64,000 nucleotides of DNA, taken from Hyphomicrobium sp. 12-62-95 (GTDB lineage Bacteria > Pseudomonadota > Alphaproteobacteria > Rhizobiales > Hyphomicrobiaceae). The stretch is from positions 1 to 64,000 of the forward strand of contig NCCZ01000003.1 in NCBI GenBank assembly GCA_002279935.1, read 5' to 3'. The notes beneath the pieces were generated by a model. That model did not search any database. It was not told the DNA's origin and saw only the letters and a program-made list of their open reading frames with translations. Position 1 is the stretch's first letter, and every line of letters starts with the position of its first letter. Of the stretch, positions 19,165 to 28,085 are shown piece after piece. Position numbers and translations under genes: made by a program.

Positions 19165-19189
19165 CTGTGATCATCACACTTGATCACAG
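19165..19189. promoter_or_regulatory. Perfect 9-base inverted repeat in ppk2 leader
   Basis: Arms CTGTGATCA and TGATCACAG are separated by 7 bases. The repeat lies between the FNR/FixK box and the ppk2 start and has the look of an operator for a dimeric regulator. It ends 26 bases before the ATG, so bound protein or the RNA hairpin could block expression. Confidence 0.5.
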
Positions 19190-19215
19190 CCGGCGGGCGG
19201 CGAAGGGGACCAACC

Positions 19216-20238
19216 ATGACCACACCTGATGACGGGATCGACGCAGCCGGCGCGGCAACTATCGTGGCCGAAGCCATGCCGGTGCCGCCACCCTTTCCCC
19301 CGCAGGCGGCAATGACGGATGACCCCGCGGCTGTCACGACGCCCGCTGTCGAAGCAACCATTCCGCTGGCCCGCCGCCGCAAGGATCCGGACTACATCCG
19401 CCACGCCTTCGAAAGCGGCGAATACCCCTACCAAACCCGCATCCGCACCAGCGAATACGAGCAGGCGATGCTCGAACTCCAGGTCGAACTCCTCAAGGCC
19501 CAACGCTGGATCAAGGAATCGGGCGAGCGCATCGTCATTCTGTTCGAGGGCCGCGATGCCGCCGGCAAGGGCGGCACGATCAAGCGTTTCATGGAACACA
19601 TGAACCCGCGCAGCGCCCGCGTCGTGGCACTAGAAAAGCCTTCCGACCGAGAGCGCACCCAATGGTACTTCCAGCGCTACATCAACCATCTGCCCGCCGC
19701 CGGCGAAATCGTCTTCTTCGACCGCTCCTGGTACAACCGCGCCGGCGTCGAGCGCGTCATGGGCTTCTGCCATCCCAACGAATATCTGGAATTCATGCGC
19801 CAGTGCCCCGAGCTTGAACGCATGCTCTCGCGCTCCGGAGTCCGCCTTTACAAGTATTGGTTTTCCGTCACCCGCGCCGAACAACTCCGCCGCTTCAAGG
19901 CCAGGGAAAAAGACCCGCTAAAGCAGTGGAAGCTCTCCCCCATCGACGTGGCCTCCCTTGATAAGTGGGATGACTATACCGAAGCCAAGGAAGCGATGTT
20001 CTTCTACACCGACACCGCCGATGCCCCCTGGACCATCATCAAATCCGACGACAAAAAACGCGCCCGCTTGAACGCCATGCAGCACTTCCTGGCGAGCCTC
20101 GAATACCCCACCAAGAACAGGAGCCTCATCCGCGGCCCTGATCCGCTCATCGTGGGAAACACCGCGCATGTCATCGGCCACGATCAGCATATCATCGGCA
20201 AGTCGATGCATCCCGAGAAGCGCCGCCGCATCCCGTGA
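19216..20238 (+). CDS. ppk2: Polyphosphate kinase 2
   Basis: This 340-residue enzyme belongs to the PPK2 family, which transfers phosphate between polyphosphate and nucleotides. It has the Walker A motif EGRDAAGKGGTIKR near residue 111, the DRSWYNRAGVERVMGFC segment near 170, and the C-terminal WKLSPIDVASLDKWDDY region. An N-terminal extension of about 50 Pro/Ala-rich residues precedes the domain. Whether it makes GTP/ATP or polyphosphate cannot be read by eye. AAGGGGA lies before the ATG at 19216. An exact FNR/FixK box sits upstream, suggesting a role in energy supply when oxygen is low. The PBP-channel gene follows 142 bases downstream on the same strand. Confidence 0.9.
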   Translation: MTTPDDGIDAAGAATIVAEAMPVPPPFPPQAAMTDDPAAVTTPAVEATIPLARRRKDPDYIRHAFESGEYPYQTRIRTSEYEQAMLELQVELLKAQRWIKESGERIVILFEGRDAAGKGGTIKRFMEHMNPRSARVVALEKPSDRERTQWYFQRYINHLPAAGEIVFFDRSWYNRAGVERVMGFCHPNEYLEFMRQCPELERMLSRSGVRLYKYWFSVTRAEQLRRFKAREKDPLKQWKLSPIDVASLDKWDDYTEAKEAMFFYTDTADAPWTIIKSDDKKRARLNAMQHFLASLEYPTKNRSLIRGPDPLIVGNTAHVIGHDQHIIGKSMHPEKRRRIP

Positions 20239-20379
20239 TGCCGCAATCCCGGCACGGCCTCGCCTCCCGCGATGTGCCGCACCGGCCACACGCCCTAAAA
20301 CCGGCACAAAGTCGCCACGACTCTCCATCCCGCCTCTGCTATGCGAGGCAGGTTGCGGGATGAGTGGAGACGGGGCGGA

Positions 20380-22644
20380 ATGGCGTTGAAAAGCATTTGG
20401 CAGTGGGCAGCAGCCACGATTTTGGCAACGGGTGCGGCTCTCTTCGGAGCCAGCAGCCATGCTCTGGCCATCGAACCCGCCGAAGCCGCTACCAAACCGC
20501 CGCTCACGGTCAACGTCTTCGTCTCCACGCGCAACGACACGTGCTACGACCGCGGCGACGTTGCCGCCATCACCCGCTTCGCCACTGGCGCCCGCGATCG
20601 CATCAACGCCCAAGGCGGCATTGCCGGTCACAAACTCGACCTGCGCATCCTCGACGATTACCGCGATGCCAACCGCGCCATCGCCAATGTGCGCGAGGCG
20701 CTCGCCAATCCCGACAGCATCGGCATGGTCGGCCTGTCGAGTTCCGACCGCTCCAAGGCCGTGTTCGATGCAACCGGTAAGGAGATCAAGCAGAAGAACA
20801 TCCCGTTCCTCTCCGCCATCTCCGTCAACTCCATCATCGCGGACTATCCCAACGTCTTCACGATGCGCGCCTCGCAAGACGACGAGCGCCTGCCGGTGCT
20901 TGCCCAATTCGTCCGCCGCTCCGGTTTCCAGCGCCCCGCCTTCGTCGGCCAGCGCGACACGCTGTTCTCAACCAGTCTCGCAGACGGTCTGAACCGCGTC
21001 ATGGGCGCCTACATCGTCGCCGACCACCGCGTCGCGATGAAAGACAACAAAGCCGACGCCGCTGAATTTCCAGCCATCATCGAAGATCTCAAAGCCAAGA
21101 ACGCCGACATCGTCTTCCTAGCCATCGGCGGCGGCAGCAACGGCGAGTTCATCAAGCAACTCAAAGCCGCCGGAATAACGCCCGCCGTCATGCTCACCGG
21201 CCGCATCAACTCCGTCCCTAAGGACATCCGCCAAGATTACAACGGCTCCCTCCTCGAATTGGTGTGGGATCGCCTGCCCGATCTCATGAACGCCCGCCTG
21301 ATGAACCTCATGGCCGGCCAGCCGCCCGAGGATTGGGTTTTTCTCGGCGATAAGATTTCAACGGCTCCCGGTTGGGCCAAGGGCGAATGCGAGGAGCGCC
21401 CGGCCAGCGCCACCGTCGATCCGACCTCCGACGACAACCTGCGCGCCATCGGCATCGGCACCCAATACGCTGATATGCTGGGCCTCATCGCCGCCGCCGC
21501 CCGTACCGCCCCGCGCGACGTCGGCATCAAGGATCTGCGCGCCCACATCATCGGCCAGCTGACCAGCACCTACGCCGGCGGACGTGGCGTCTTCCAGGGC
21601 CAATTCGAAAACTGGTCGTTCGACGCCAAATCGCGCACCGCGACACGCACGCCCTTCCTCGTCCAACTCGCCCCCGGCATGGGACGCACGCAGTTGGCCC
21701 CCCTCCAGTTCGCACGCCTCAAGAATGAAAACCTGCGCGCCATAGGCACCCAGTATCTCGACATTGACCTCACCCGCGTCTTCTCCGTCGATGACAACGC
21801 CAAGACGTTCCACGCCGAGTTCTATCTGGCCATGCGCGACGACGGCCAGGAGAACTCCATCGATCTGATCGAGTTTGCCAACGCAGTCATCAATCCCCAA
21901 ACCAATGACCGCCAGATCACCGTGCGCATGCTCGCCAACGGCGAAAAGAGCGAAGCCTACCCAGACGGCATGAAGATTTACCACGTCTCCGGCCGCTTCC
22001 TCTTCCAGCCCAAGCTCGAAACCTTCCCCTTCGACACGCAGCGCTTTGCCATCAACATCCGGCCCAAGCGCGGCGACAAACCCTTTATCGTCCAGCCGCC
22101 GCCCGTCGAGATGCGCGACACGGCCGTCGACGCCGATGGCTGGGAACCCAAGGACCAGTACGTCGGCTACGACGAGGATTTTGTCACCACCATCGACGCC
22201 AAAACCCACCAGCCGAGCATCGTGCCCTTCTATAAGGGCTCCTTCGTCTGGATCATGGAACGCGAAACAACCGACTATTTCCTGCGCGTCGTCGTGCCTC
22301 TGCTGTTCATCATGGCGGTCGCCTACGTCTCGATCTTCATTCCGCTCTCGCACTTTGAAGCCATCGTCACCATCCAGGTGACAGCACTCCTCTCCGCCGT
22401 CGCTCTCTACCTGTCACTGCCCGCCATCGACAGCGACGGCACCACGCTGTCCGACCGCATCTTCCTCTTTGCCTATCTCGCCGTCACGGTGATGATCGCG
22501 ATCTCCGTTCTGCGCATCAATCCTTTCATCACCGACCGCCCCAAGGTCCAGATGGCGCTGACCGTCGCCCACGTGGTGCTCATCCCCGTGCTCGCGCTCA
22601 TCATGGCAATTTACGTCCAGCGCGCGAGCATGGGGCTCGGTTAG
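20380..22644 (+). CDS. Type I periplasmic-binding-protein fused to a pentameric ligand-gated ion channel
   Basis: This 754-residue protein joins two receptor parts. A signal peptide (MALKSIWQWAAATILATG, cleavage near ALA) leads to a type I periplasmic binding domain of the amide/branched-chain amino-acid class (about 40-430). From about 450 comes a Cys-loop-receptor-type beta-sandwich with the hallmark FPFDTQ at about 549-554 but no Cys pair, as in other prokaryotic members. Four membrane helices follow at about 632-654, 660-684, 693-715 and 726-748. The second helix, HFEAIVTIQVTALL, lines up with the pore helix of the GLIC channel: Glu660 at position -2', Thr664 at 2', Thr668 at 6', Leu671 at 9'. 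In that family a -2' Glu marks cation selectivity. Such PBP-I fusions were noted by Tasneem and colleagues in 2005. Start at 20380 fits the signal peptide; 20341 is an alternative. Confidence 0.88.
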   Translation: MALKSIWQWAAATILATGAALFGASSHALAIEPAEAATKPPLTVNVFVSTRNDTCYDRGDVAAITRFATGARDRINAQGGIAGHKLDLRILDDYRDANRAIANVREALANPDSIGMVGLSSSDRSKAVFDATGKEIKQKNIPFLSAISVNSIIADYPNVFTMRASQDDERLPVLAQFVRRSGFQRPAFVGQRDTLFSTSLADGLNRVMGAYIVADHRVAMKDNKADAAEFPAIIEDLKAKNADIVFLAIGGGSNGEFIKQLKAAGITPAVMLTGRINSVPKDIRQDYNGSLLELVWDRLPDLMNARLMNLMAGQPPEDWVFLGDKISTAPGWAKGECEERPASATVDPTSDDNLRAIGIGTQYADMLGLIAAAARTAPRDVGIKDLRAHIIGQLTSTYAGGRGVFQGQFENWSFDAKSRTATRTPFLVQLAPGMGRTQLAPLQFARLKNENLRAIGTQYLDIDLTRVFSVDDNAKTFHAEFYLAMRDDGQENSIDLIEFANAVINPQTNDRQITVRMLANGEKSEAYPDGMKIYHVSGRFLFQPKLETFPFDTQRFAINIRPKRGDKPFIVQPPPVEMRDTAVDADGWEPKDQYVGYDEDFVTTIDAKTHQPSIVPFYKGSFVWIMERETTDYFLRVVVPLLFIMAVAYVSIFIPLSHFEAIVTIQVTALLSAVALYLSLPAIDSDGTTLSDRIFLFAYLAVTVMIAISVLRINPFITDRPKVQMALTVAHVVLIPVLALIMAIYVQRASMGLG

Positions 22645-22828
22645 CTAAGCCATGCCCTGCATGCGCGCTTAAGTGGCTCTATCGTTTGCAACCGATGGGG
22701 CATAAGCCGCTACCCGCCCCTAGGCCAGCGCCGGATTAAATCTACGCAAAAGCCCGCATCCTCCGGGTCGCACGCAACCCGGCGGCAGCACGCGCGTTTC
22801 TCCTCCGCAACAATCGGAGAACAGACCA

Positions 22829-23095
22829 ATGAGACAGACCCTCGCCGCCCTCATGCTCGGCCTCGGCGCCATCATCGCCACGCCGGCATTCGCCGATGAC
22901 GACCGCCCGCCCACCGCGGAAGAGCGCACCAAGATCGAAGCCGCCCTCAAGGCCGAAGGCTTCACAGCGTGGAAAGAAATCGAATTCGACGACAACCGCT
23001 GGGAAATTGACAACGCAACCCACACCGACGGCAAAGTCTATGATGTCTTTCTGCGCAAGGACATGTCGCTCGTCTTCAAAACCCTCGACGACTGA
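22829..23095 (+). CDS. Small secreted PepSY-like protein
   Basis: This 88-residue protein has a signal peptide (MRQTLAALMLGLGAIIATPAF, cleavage after FADA-like site) and a mature part that matches the PepSY-like pattern: an N-terminal helix with EGFTAWKEIEFDD followed by a strand pair (WEIDNATH...DGKVYDVFLRKD). Such domains bind or inhibit proteases and are found in the periplasm. It follows the channel gene by 184 bases on the same strand and ends in its own terminator. A link to the channel is not shown. Confidence 0.75.
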   Translation: MRQTLAALMLGLGAIIATPAFADDDRPPTAEERTKIEAALKAEGFTAWKEIEFDDNRWEIDNATHTDGKVYDVFLRKDMSLVFKTLDD

Positions 23096-23118
23096 TCAGC
23101 ATCACAACCCCACAAACA

Positions 23119-23145
23119 AAAAGGCGGCCACCCAGGCCGCCTTTT
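23119..23145 (+). terminator. Terminator of the PepSY-like gene
   Basis: Arms AAGGCGGCC/GGCCGCCTT around a 5-base loop are followed by T residues; preceding A residues extend the stem. Confidence 0.85.
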
Positions 23146-23181
23146 CCATATCCAATCCCACCAAACGCACCACCCCTCAGC

Positions 23182-23596
23182 TGTCATCCCGGGCTTGCCT
23201 GCCCCGGCGAAGGCCGGGGTGTGCGGGAGCCATCGGGCCGCACGCGCAGCTGCAAATGGCACGCCACACCCTCTCCACACCGTCATCCCGGCGAAGGCCG
23301 GGACCCAGTCAACGGTCCGCGCAATGAACGGCGCAGCCGCGTCTGAATCTGTGGTCACAATGCCGAAGAGCGACGGCACAAAGACTTGTCTGGGTCCCGG
23401 CCGTCTCCGCTTCGCTCCGCGCGCCGGGATGACGATGCTGGAGACGCGATGGACACGCTACCCCTCAGGTGTCATCCCGGGCTTTATGCCCGGGACCCAT
23501 CGGGCCGCACATGATGGCGATAGTTGTAAGCTGCGATCGCACGATGCGTGTGGGGGCCCGCTGCAAAATGGGTCCCGGGCACAAGCCCCGGTATGA
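23182..23596. repeat. Cluster of five dispersed extragenic palindromes
   Basis: Five units lie in 415 bases between convergent genes. Units in plus orientation are at about 23182-23243, 23282-23308 and 23471-23510. Units in reverse orientation are at about 23391-23433 and 23569-23596. Each has the plan GTCATCCCGG ... CCGGGACCCA, or close to it. Units 1 and 3 in plus orientation share the tail CATCGGGCCGCA with the element at 11435. The spacers differ. No gene is supported in the stretch. Confidence 0.8.
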
Positions 23597-23611
23597 CAGC
23601 GGCGAAACCCC

Positions 23612-25414
23612 TCAATTCTCATCCATCTTCAGCGCCGCAATAAACGCTTCCTGCGGAATCTCCACCCGGCCGAACTCGCGCATCTTCTTCTTACCCGCCT
23701 TCTGCTTGTCGAGCAGCTTGCGCTTGCGTGAGATGTCGCCGCCGTAGCACTTCGCGATCACGTCCTTGCGCAGCGCCTTGATCGTCTCGCGCGCAATCAC
23801 CTTTGCCCCGATCGCCGCCTGTATCGGGATCTGGAACAGATGCGGCGGGATCAGCTCCTTCAGCTTCTCGCACATCGAGCGCCCGCGGCTCTCCGCCCGA
23901 TGCCGGTGCACGATGATCGACAACGCATCCACCGGCTCGCTGTTCACGAGGATCGACAGCTTGACGAGATCGCCCTCTTCGTAGCCCTGAATATGATAGT
24001 CGAATGAAGCGTACCCTCGAGAGACACTCTTCAAGCGGTCGTAGAAATCGAACACCACTTCGTTGAGCGGCAGTTCGTAAACGAGCATCGCGCGCGTTCC
24101 CACGTACGTGAGCGTTTTCTGCCGTCCGCGCCGGTCCTGACACAGCTTCAAAACCGAGCCCAGATAGTCGTCGGGCACCAGGATCGTCGCCTCGATCCAC
24201 GGCTCCTTGATGTGATCGATCTTCACAATGTCTGGCATGTCGGCCGGATTGTGCATCTCGATCACCGACCCATCCCGCATGTGCAGATGATAGATCACCG
24301 ACGGCGCCGTCGTGATGAGATCGAGATTGAATTCCCGCTCCAAGCGCTCGGTGATGATCTCCAAGTGCAGCAGCCCAAGGAACCCGCACCGAAAGCCGAA
24401 CCCGAGTGCCGCCGAACTCTCCGTCTCGAACGAAAAACTCGCATCGTTGAGCCGCAGCCGCGACATCGCTTCGCGCAGATCTTCGAAGTCCGCTGCATCC
24501 ACGGGAAACAAACCGCAGAACACAACTGGCTGTGCCGGCTTGAAGCCCGGGAGCGCCTCCGCCGTCGGGTTCTTCTCGTCCGTGATCGTATCGCCGACGC
24601 GCGTATCGGCCACTTCCTTGATGGCGCCGGTGAAGAACCCGATCTCGCCCGGGCCCAGTTCCGCGAGCATTTCCTGCTTCGGCCGGAAGATGCCGACGCG
24701 CTCGACCGGATAAGCGCCGTCCGTCGACATCATCTTCACCCGCTGGCCCTTCTTCAGCGTGCCCTCAATGACGCGCACAAGTACGACGACGCCGAGGTAA
24801 GCGTCGTACCAGCTGTCCACCAGCATCGCTTTCAGCGGCTTGTTGCGGTCGCCCCTGGGCGGCGGCAGCCGCTCAACGATTGCTTCCAGCACGGCGGCGA
24901 CATTAAGCCCGGTCTTCGCCGAAACCCCGATCGCCTCCGACGCATCGATCCCGATCACGTCCTCGATCTGCTGCTTCACGCGGTCTTCGTCCGCCGACGG
25001 CAGATCGATCTTATTGAGCACGGGCAGAATATCGAGGTTGTTGTCGATCGCCTGATAGACGTTGGCCAGCGTCTGCGCTTCCACACCCTGGCTGGCATCG
25101 ACGACGAGGATGGCCCCCTCGCACGCCGCCAGCGACCGCGACACCTCGTAGGCGAAGTCCACATGCCCGGGGGTGTCCATCAGGTTGAGCTGATAGGTCT
25201 TTCCGTCCTTCGCCTTGTAGTCCAGGCGCACCGTCTGCGCCTTGATGGTGATGCCCCGCTCACGCTCGATATCCATGCTGTCGAGGATCTGCGCCTTCAT
25301 CTCTCGGTCCGAGACGTTGCCGCACAGCTGGATGAGCCGGTCCGACAGCGTCGACTTGCCGTGGTCGATGTGAGCGATGATGGAGAAATTACGGATCAGG
25401 GAGGTATCTGTCAT
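23612..25414 (-). CDS. lepA: Elongation factor 4
   Basis: This 600-residue GTPase is LepA/EF4, which acts on stalled ribosomes by back-translocation. The G1 motif is AHIDHGKST, followed by the switch region [14 protein letters not shown] and the G3/G4 motifs DTPGHVDF and NKIDLP. The C-terminal LepA domain contains [20 protein letters not shown] sequence and the highly conserved end region IPQEAFIA. The start at 25414 (MTDTSL) gives normal family length; the upstream extension to 25525 looks non-coding. It is encoded alone, convergent with the palindrome cluster. Confidence 0.95.
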   Translation of the reverse strand: MTDTSLIRNFSIIAHIDHGKSTLSDRLIQLCGNVSDREMKAQILDSMDIERERGITIKAQTVRLDYKAKDGKTYQLNLMDTPGHVDFAYEVSRSLAACEGAILVVDASQGVEAQTLANVYQAIDNNLDILPVLNKIDLPSADEDRVKQQIEDVIGIDASEAIGVSAKTGLNVAAVLEAIVERLPPPRGDRNKPLKAMLVDSWYDAYLGVVVLVRVIEGTLKKGQRVKMMSTDGAYPVERVGIFRPKQEMLAELGPGEIGFFTGAIKEVADTRVGDTITDEKNPTAEALPGFKPAQPVVFCGLFPVDAADFEDLREAMSRLRLNDASFSFETESSAALGFGFRCGFLGLLHLEIITERLEREFNLDLITTAPSVIYHLHMRDGSVIEMHNPADMPDIVKIDHIKEPWIEATILVPDDYLGSVLKLCQDRRGRQKTLTYVGTRAMLVYELPLNEVVFDFYDRLKSVSRGYASFDYHIQGYEEGDLVKLSILVNSEPVDALSIIVHRHRAESRGRSMCEKLKELIPPHLFQIPIQAAIGAKVIARETIKALRKDVIAKCYGGDISRKRKLLDKQKAGKKKMREFGRVEIPQEAFIAALKMDEN

Positions 25415-25581
25415 GCGCGGCTGATAGCACTTGGGTTTCCCCGGCAAAAGGGGCGATGTCCGGTCACCGTCGAACCGTCGCAGGACGGAACGTTCACCTG
25501 AGCTGTCACTTCCACCTCTGGCCACCCATCACGGCGTGTGCAACAATCGCGCAAACCAATAAATTAACGGGAGAAATGAAC

Positions 25582-26184
25582 ATGGCAGGCACGTCGAATT
25601 CGCGCGGAAAAGGGTTCAAGGACGCCCTCAGCGCGGCGGGCGTCAACGAGGAGGTCCAGTCGGCCCTGACGTCGGCATTCGAGGCCATGAGCGATTGGCG
25701 CCAGGACGCCGCGAGCCAGGCCGAGCGCCACGGCAACAAGGTCTTCGACAAGATGGGCAACGCCGCCAAGGCCATGGGCTGGCCGCCCGAACTGGTCGAC
25801 ATGACCCGCCAGCAAATGCAGCAGGCGTCCAAAATGCAGATTCAGGTGCTCGATCAGGTCATGGATGCCTGGGAGCAGCAAGTCAAAAACCCCGGCGCCG
25901 GCCTGCCCATGGCGGGTGGCAGCGGAACTCCGTTCCAGTTCCCCACCTTTGGCAACATGCCGGGGATGCCCGGGATGCCAGGAATGTACGGAATGCCGGG
26001 CATGCCCAACATGTTCGATATGAAGAACATGCCCGACTTCGGCTCCATGCCGACGGCCCCCCTCCAGTTCTGGATGCAGGCCGCCGAGATGTGGCAGAAG
26101 AGCTGGCAGCAGGCGCTCTCGTCCTGGATGGAAGCGCAGTCGTCAATGATGGGCGGCAACGACAAGGGTCCCGGAAAGCGATAG
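25582..26184 (+). CDS. Met-rich helical protein with Pro-Gly-Met repeats
   Basis: This protein of 200 residues is unusual. Residues about 1-105 are polar and helical (GFKDALSAAGVNEEVQSAL; DMTRQQMQQASKMQIQVLDQV). A segment at about 130-155 repeats GMPGMPGMYGMPGMP. The C-terminal part has another helix (FWMQAAEMWQKSWQQAL) resembling phasin or PHA-granule-associated helices. It has no signal peptide or membrane span. GGGAG is spaced for the ATG at 25582. A strong terminator follows. A granule- or membrane-associated structural role is possible, but no family could be assigned with certainty. Confidence 0.75.
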   Translation: MAGTSNSRGKGFKDALSAAGVNEEVQSALTSAFEAMSDWRQDAASQAERHGNKVFDKMGNAAKAMGWPPELVDMTRQQMQQASKMQIQVLDQVMDAWEQQVKNPGAGLPMAGGSGTPFQFPTFGNMPGMPGMPGMYGMPGMPNMFDMKNMPDFGSMPTAPLQFWMQAAEMWQKSWQQALSSWMEAQSSMMGGNDKGPGKR

Positions 26185-26216
26185 GAAAGCGCTGATCCAC
26201 AAACCTAATGATCGGC

Positions 26217-26249
26217 AAAAACCGGCTGCGGCCCCGCAGCCGGTTTTTT
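26217..26249 (+). terminator. Terminator of the Met-rich gene
   Basis: Arms AAAACCGGCTGC/GCAGCCGGTTTT enclose a short loop and are followed by T residues. Confidence 0.9.
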
Positions 26250-26396
26250 GCGTTTAACCAACTGCAAAGCCCGGAATTCGCGCACCAGATGCGCGTGTGT
26301 TGACCGTTGCCGCCAAAGGGCAACCGCTTTAACGTCCGCCGCATAAGAATGGGCACGTAGGGGATTTCCCTTGCCCAAAAAAGCACGGGGGAAATT

Positions 26397-27968
26397 ATGA
26401 CGGTGTCCGAAACGCGCGGAGCGAGTGCGCCTGCCGGTCCTCAAGCTTCAACGATCGGCGCCGACCTGCTCGCCTCCGTCGTCGTCTTCCTCGTAGCGCT
26501 CCCCCTTTGCATGGGGGTCGCGCTGGCCTCTGGCCTGCCGCCCACCGCCGGCATCGTCACGGGCATCATCGGCGGCATCATCGTCGGCTTTCTTGCGGGC
26601 TCGCCGTTGCAGGTCAGCGGTCCCGCCGCCGGTCTCGCCGTGCTGGTCTATGAACTGGTCCAGTCGTACGGCGTCGAAATGCTGGGCACCATCGTGCTCT
26701 TCGCGGGCCTCCTCCAGTTGGCAGCCGGCGTCTTGAAGCTCGGCCAATGGTTCCGCGCCGTCTCCCCCGCCGTCATCCACGGCATGCTGGCCGGCATCGG
26801 CATTCTCATCTTCGCCGCCCAGTTCCACGTCATGCTCGATGGAAAACCCATCGGCACCGGCATCCAGAATTTGCTCGGCATCCCCGGCGCCATCATGGAT
26901 GCCATCCAGGCCGGCGACAGCCGCCTCACCGCAGGCGAAATCGGCGTCCTCACCATCGCAGCGATCTTCGCCTGGGCCTCGTTGGCGCCAAAATCGCTGA
27001 AGGTCATACCCGCCCCGCTCGTCGGCGTTGTCATCGGCATGATCGCCGCCGCCGTCTTCCACCTCGACTCCATCAAATACGTTAGCGTCCCAGAAAACTT
27101 CTGGTCGACGCTCGTCTTTCCGACGCCCGACACGGTTGGCCGCTTTTTCACCGACTACCACATGATGATCGGCGCCGCGGCCATCGCCTTCATTGCGTCT
27201 GCCGAAACGCTCCTCTGCGCCACCGCCGTAGACCAGATGCACTCCGGCCCGCGCACTAAGTATGACAGAGAACTTTCCGCCCAAGGCATCGGCAATGCCC
27301 TTTGCGGCGCTCTGGGCGCGCTTCCCATGACGGGCGTGATTGTCCGCTCCGGCGCCAACGTCGAAGCCGGAGCAAAGACGCGCGCGTCTGCCATCCTGCA
27401 CGGCGTCTGGCTGCTCCTGTTCGCGAGCCTCCTGCCTTGGACACTCTCCTACATCCCGCTGTCGTCGCTCGCCGCGGTCCTCGTCTACACCGGCTACAAA
27501 CTCGCCTATCCCAAGATCGTGCCGACGCTGCTGAAGTACGGCAACGCCAAGGTCTTCATCTACGCCGCGACCATCATCATGATCGTCTCCACCGACCTCC
27601 TAAAGGGGGTGCTGACGGGCGTCGTCCTCTCGCTCGCCCGCGTGCTTTATGCGCTCTCCCGCCTCGACATCGAGACCAAACCGGTTCCCGGCACCAACCG
27701 CATCGACATGCATCTATCGGGTACCGCCACTGTCATCGGCCTGCCCAAACTCGCCCAGGCCCTCGAGGCGCTTCCCCAGGGTTCCGACGTGACCATCCAT
27801 ATCGAAGACGTCGACTACATCGACCACTCCTGCCTCGACCTGCTCGCCAACTGGGAAAAGCAGCACAAGTCCACCGGCGGCAACCTCACCATCGAATGGC
27901 ACCAGCTCGCCCAGAAATACCACCGGCGCCACAAGACAGCCTCGGCCGAGGCTGCCGGCAGTCCGTGA
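26397..27968 (+). CDS. SulP-family anion transporter with STAS domain
   Basis: This 523-residue inner-membrane protein belongs to the SulP (SLC26) family. It starts with the typical first helices (DLLASVVVFLVALPLCMGVAL ... GLPPTAGIVTGIIGG), has a GSPLQVSGPAAGLAVLV segment that forms part of the transport site, and about 10-12 membrane spans. A C-terminal STAS domain occupies residues about 425-505 (VDYIDHSCLDLLANW). The substrate may be bicarbonate or sulfate; the family resemblance is to the bicarbonate-type BicA/ YchM group. GGGGGAAATT precedes the ATG. It is followed by an MltB-like gene after 117 bases. Confidence 0.88.
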   Translation: MTVSETRGASAPAGPQASTIGADLLASVVVFLVALPLCMGVALASGLPPTAGIVTGIIGGIIVGFLAGSPLQVSGPAAGLAVLVYELVQSYGVEMLGTIVLFAGLLQLAAGVLKLGQWFRAVSPAVIHGMLAGIGILIFAAQFHVMLDGKPIGTGIQNLLGIPGAIMDAIQAGDSRLTAGEIGVLTIAAIFAWASLAPKSLKVIPAPLVGVVIGMIAAAVFHLDSIKYVSVPENFWSTLVFPTPDTVGRFFTDYHMMIGAAAIAFIASAETLLCATAVDQMHSGPRTKYDRELSAQGIGNALCGALGALPMTGVIVRSGANVEAGAKTRASAILHGVWLLLFASLLPWTLSYIPLSSLAAVLVYTGYKLAYPKIVPTLLKYGNAKVFIYAATIIMIVSTDLLKGVLTGVVLSLARVLYALSRLDIETKPVPGTNRIDMHLSGTATVIGLPKLAQALEALPQGSDVTIHIEDVDYIDHSCLDLLANWEKQHKSTGGNLTIEWHQLAQKYHRRHKTASAEAAGSP

Positions 27969-28085
27969 GGCCACTTAGGACCCACTTTCGACCCCGAACC
28001 GTCTTGACGCCGCCACACCGCCGGGCATGAGTGGCGCGGTTTGATGGAACCAAGTTTGATGGAACCAGGGGAGCTTTGGGCCGGG

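Noticed and set aside
23195..23596. ORF of 133 codons across the palindrome cluster
   Set aside because: It is made of repeat sequence and has no protein-like composition.
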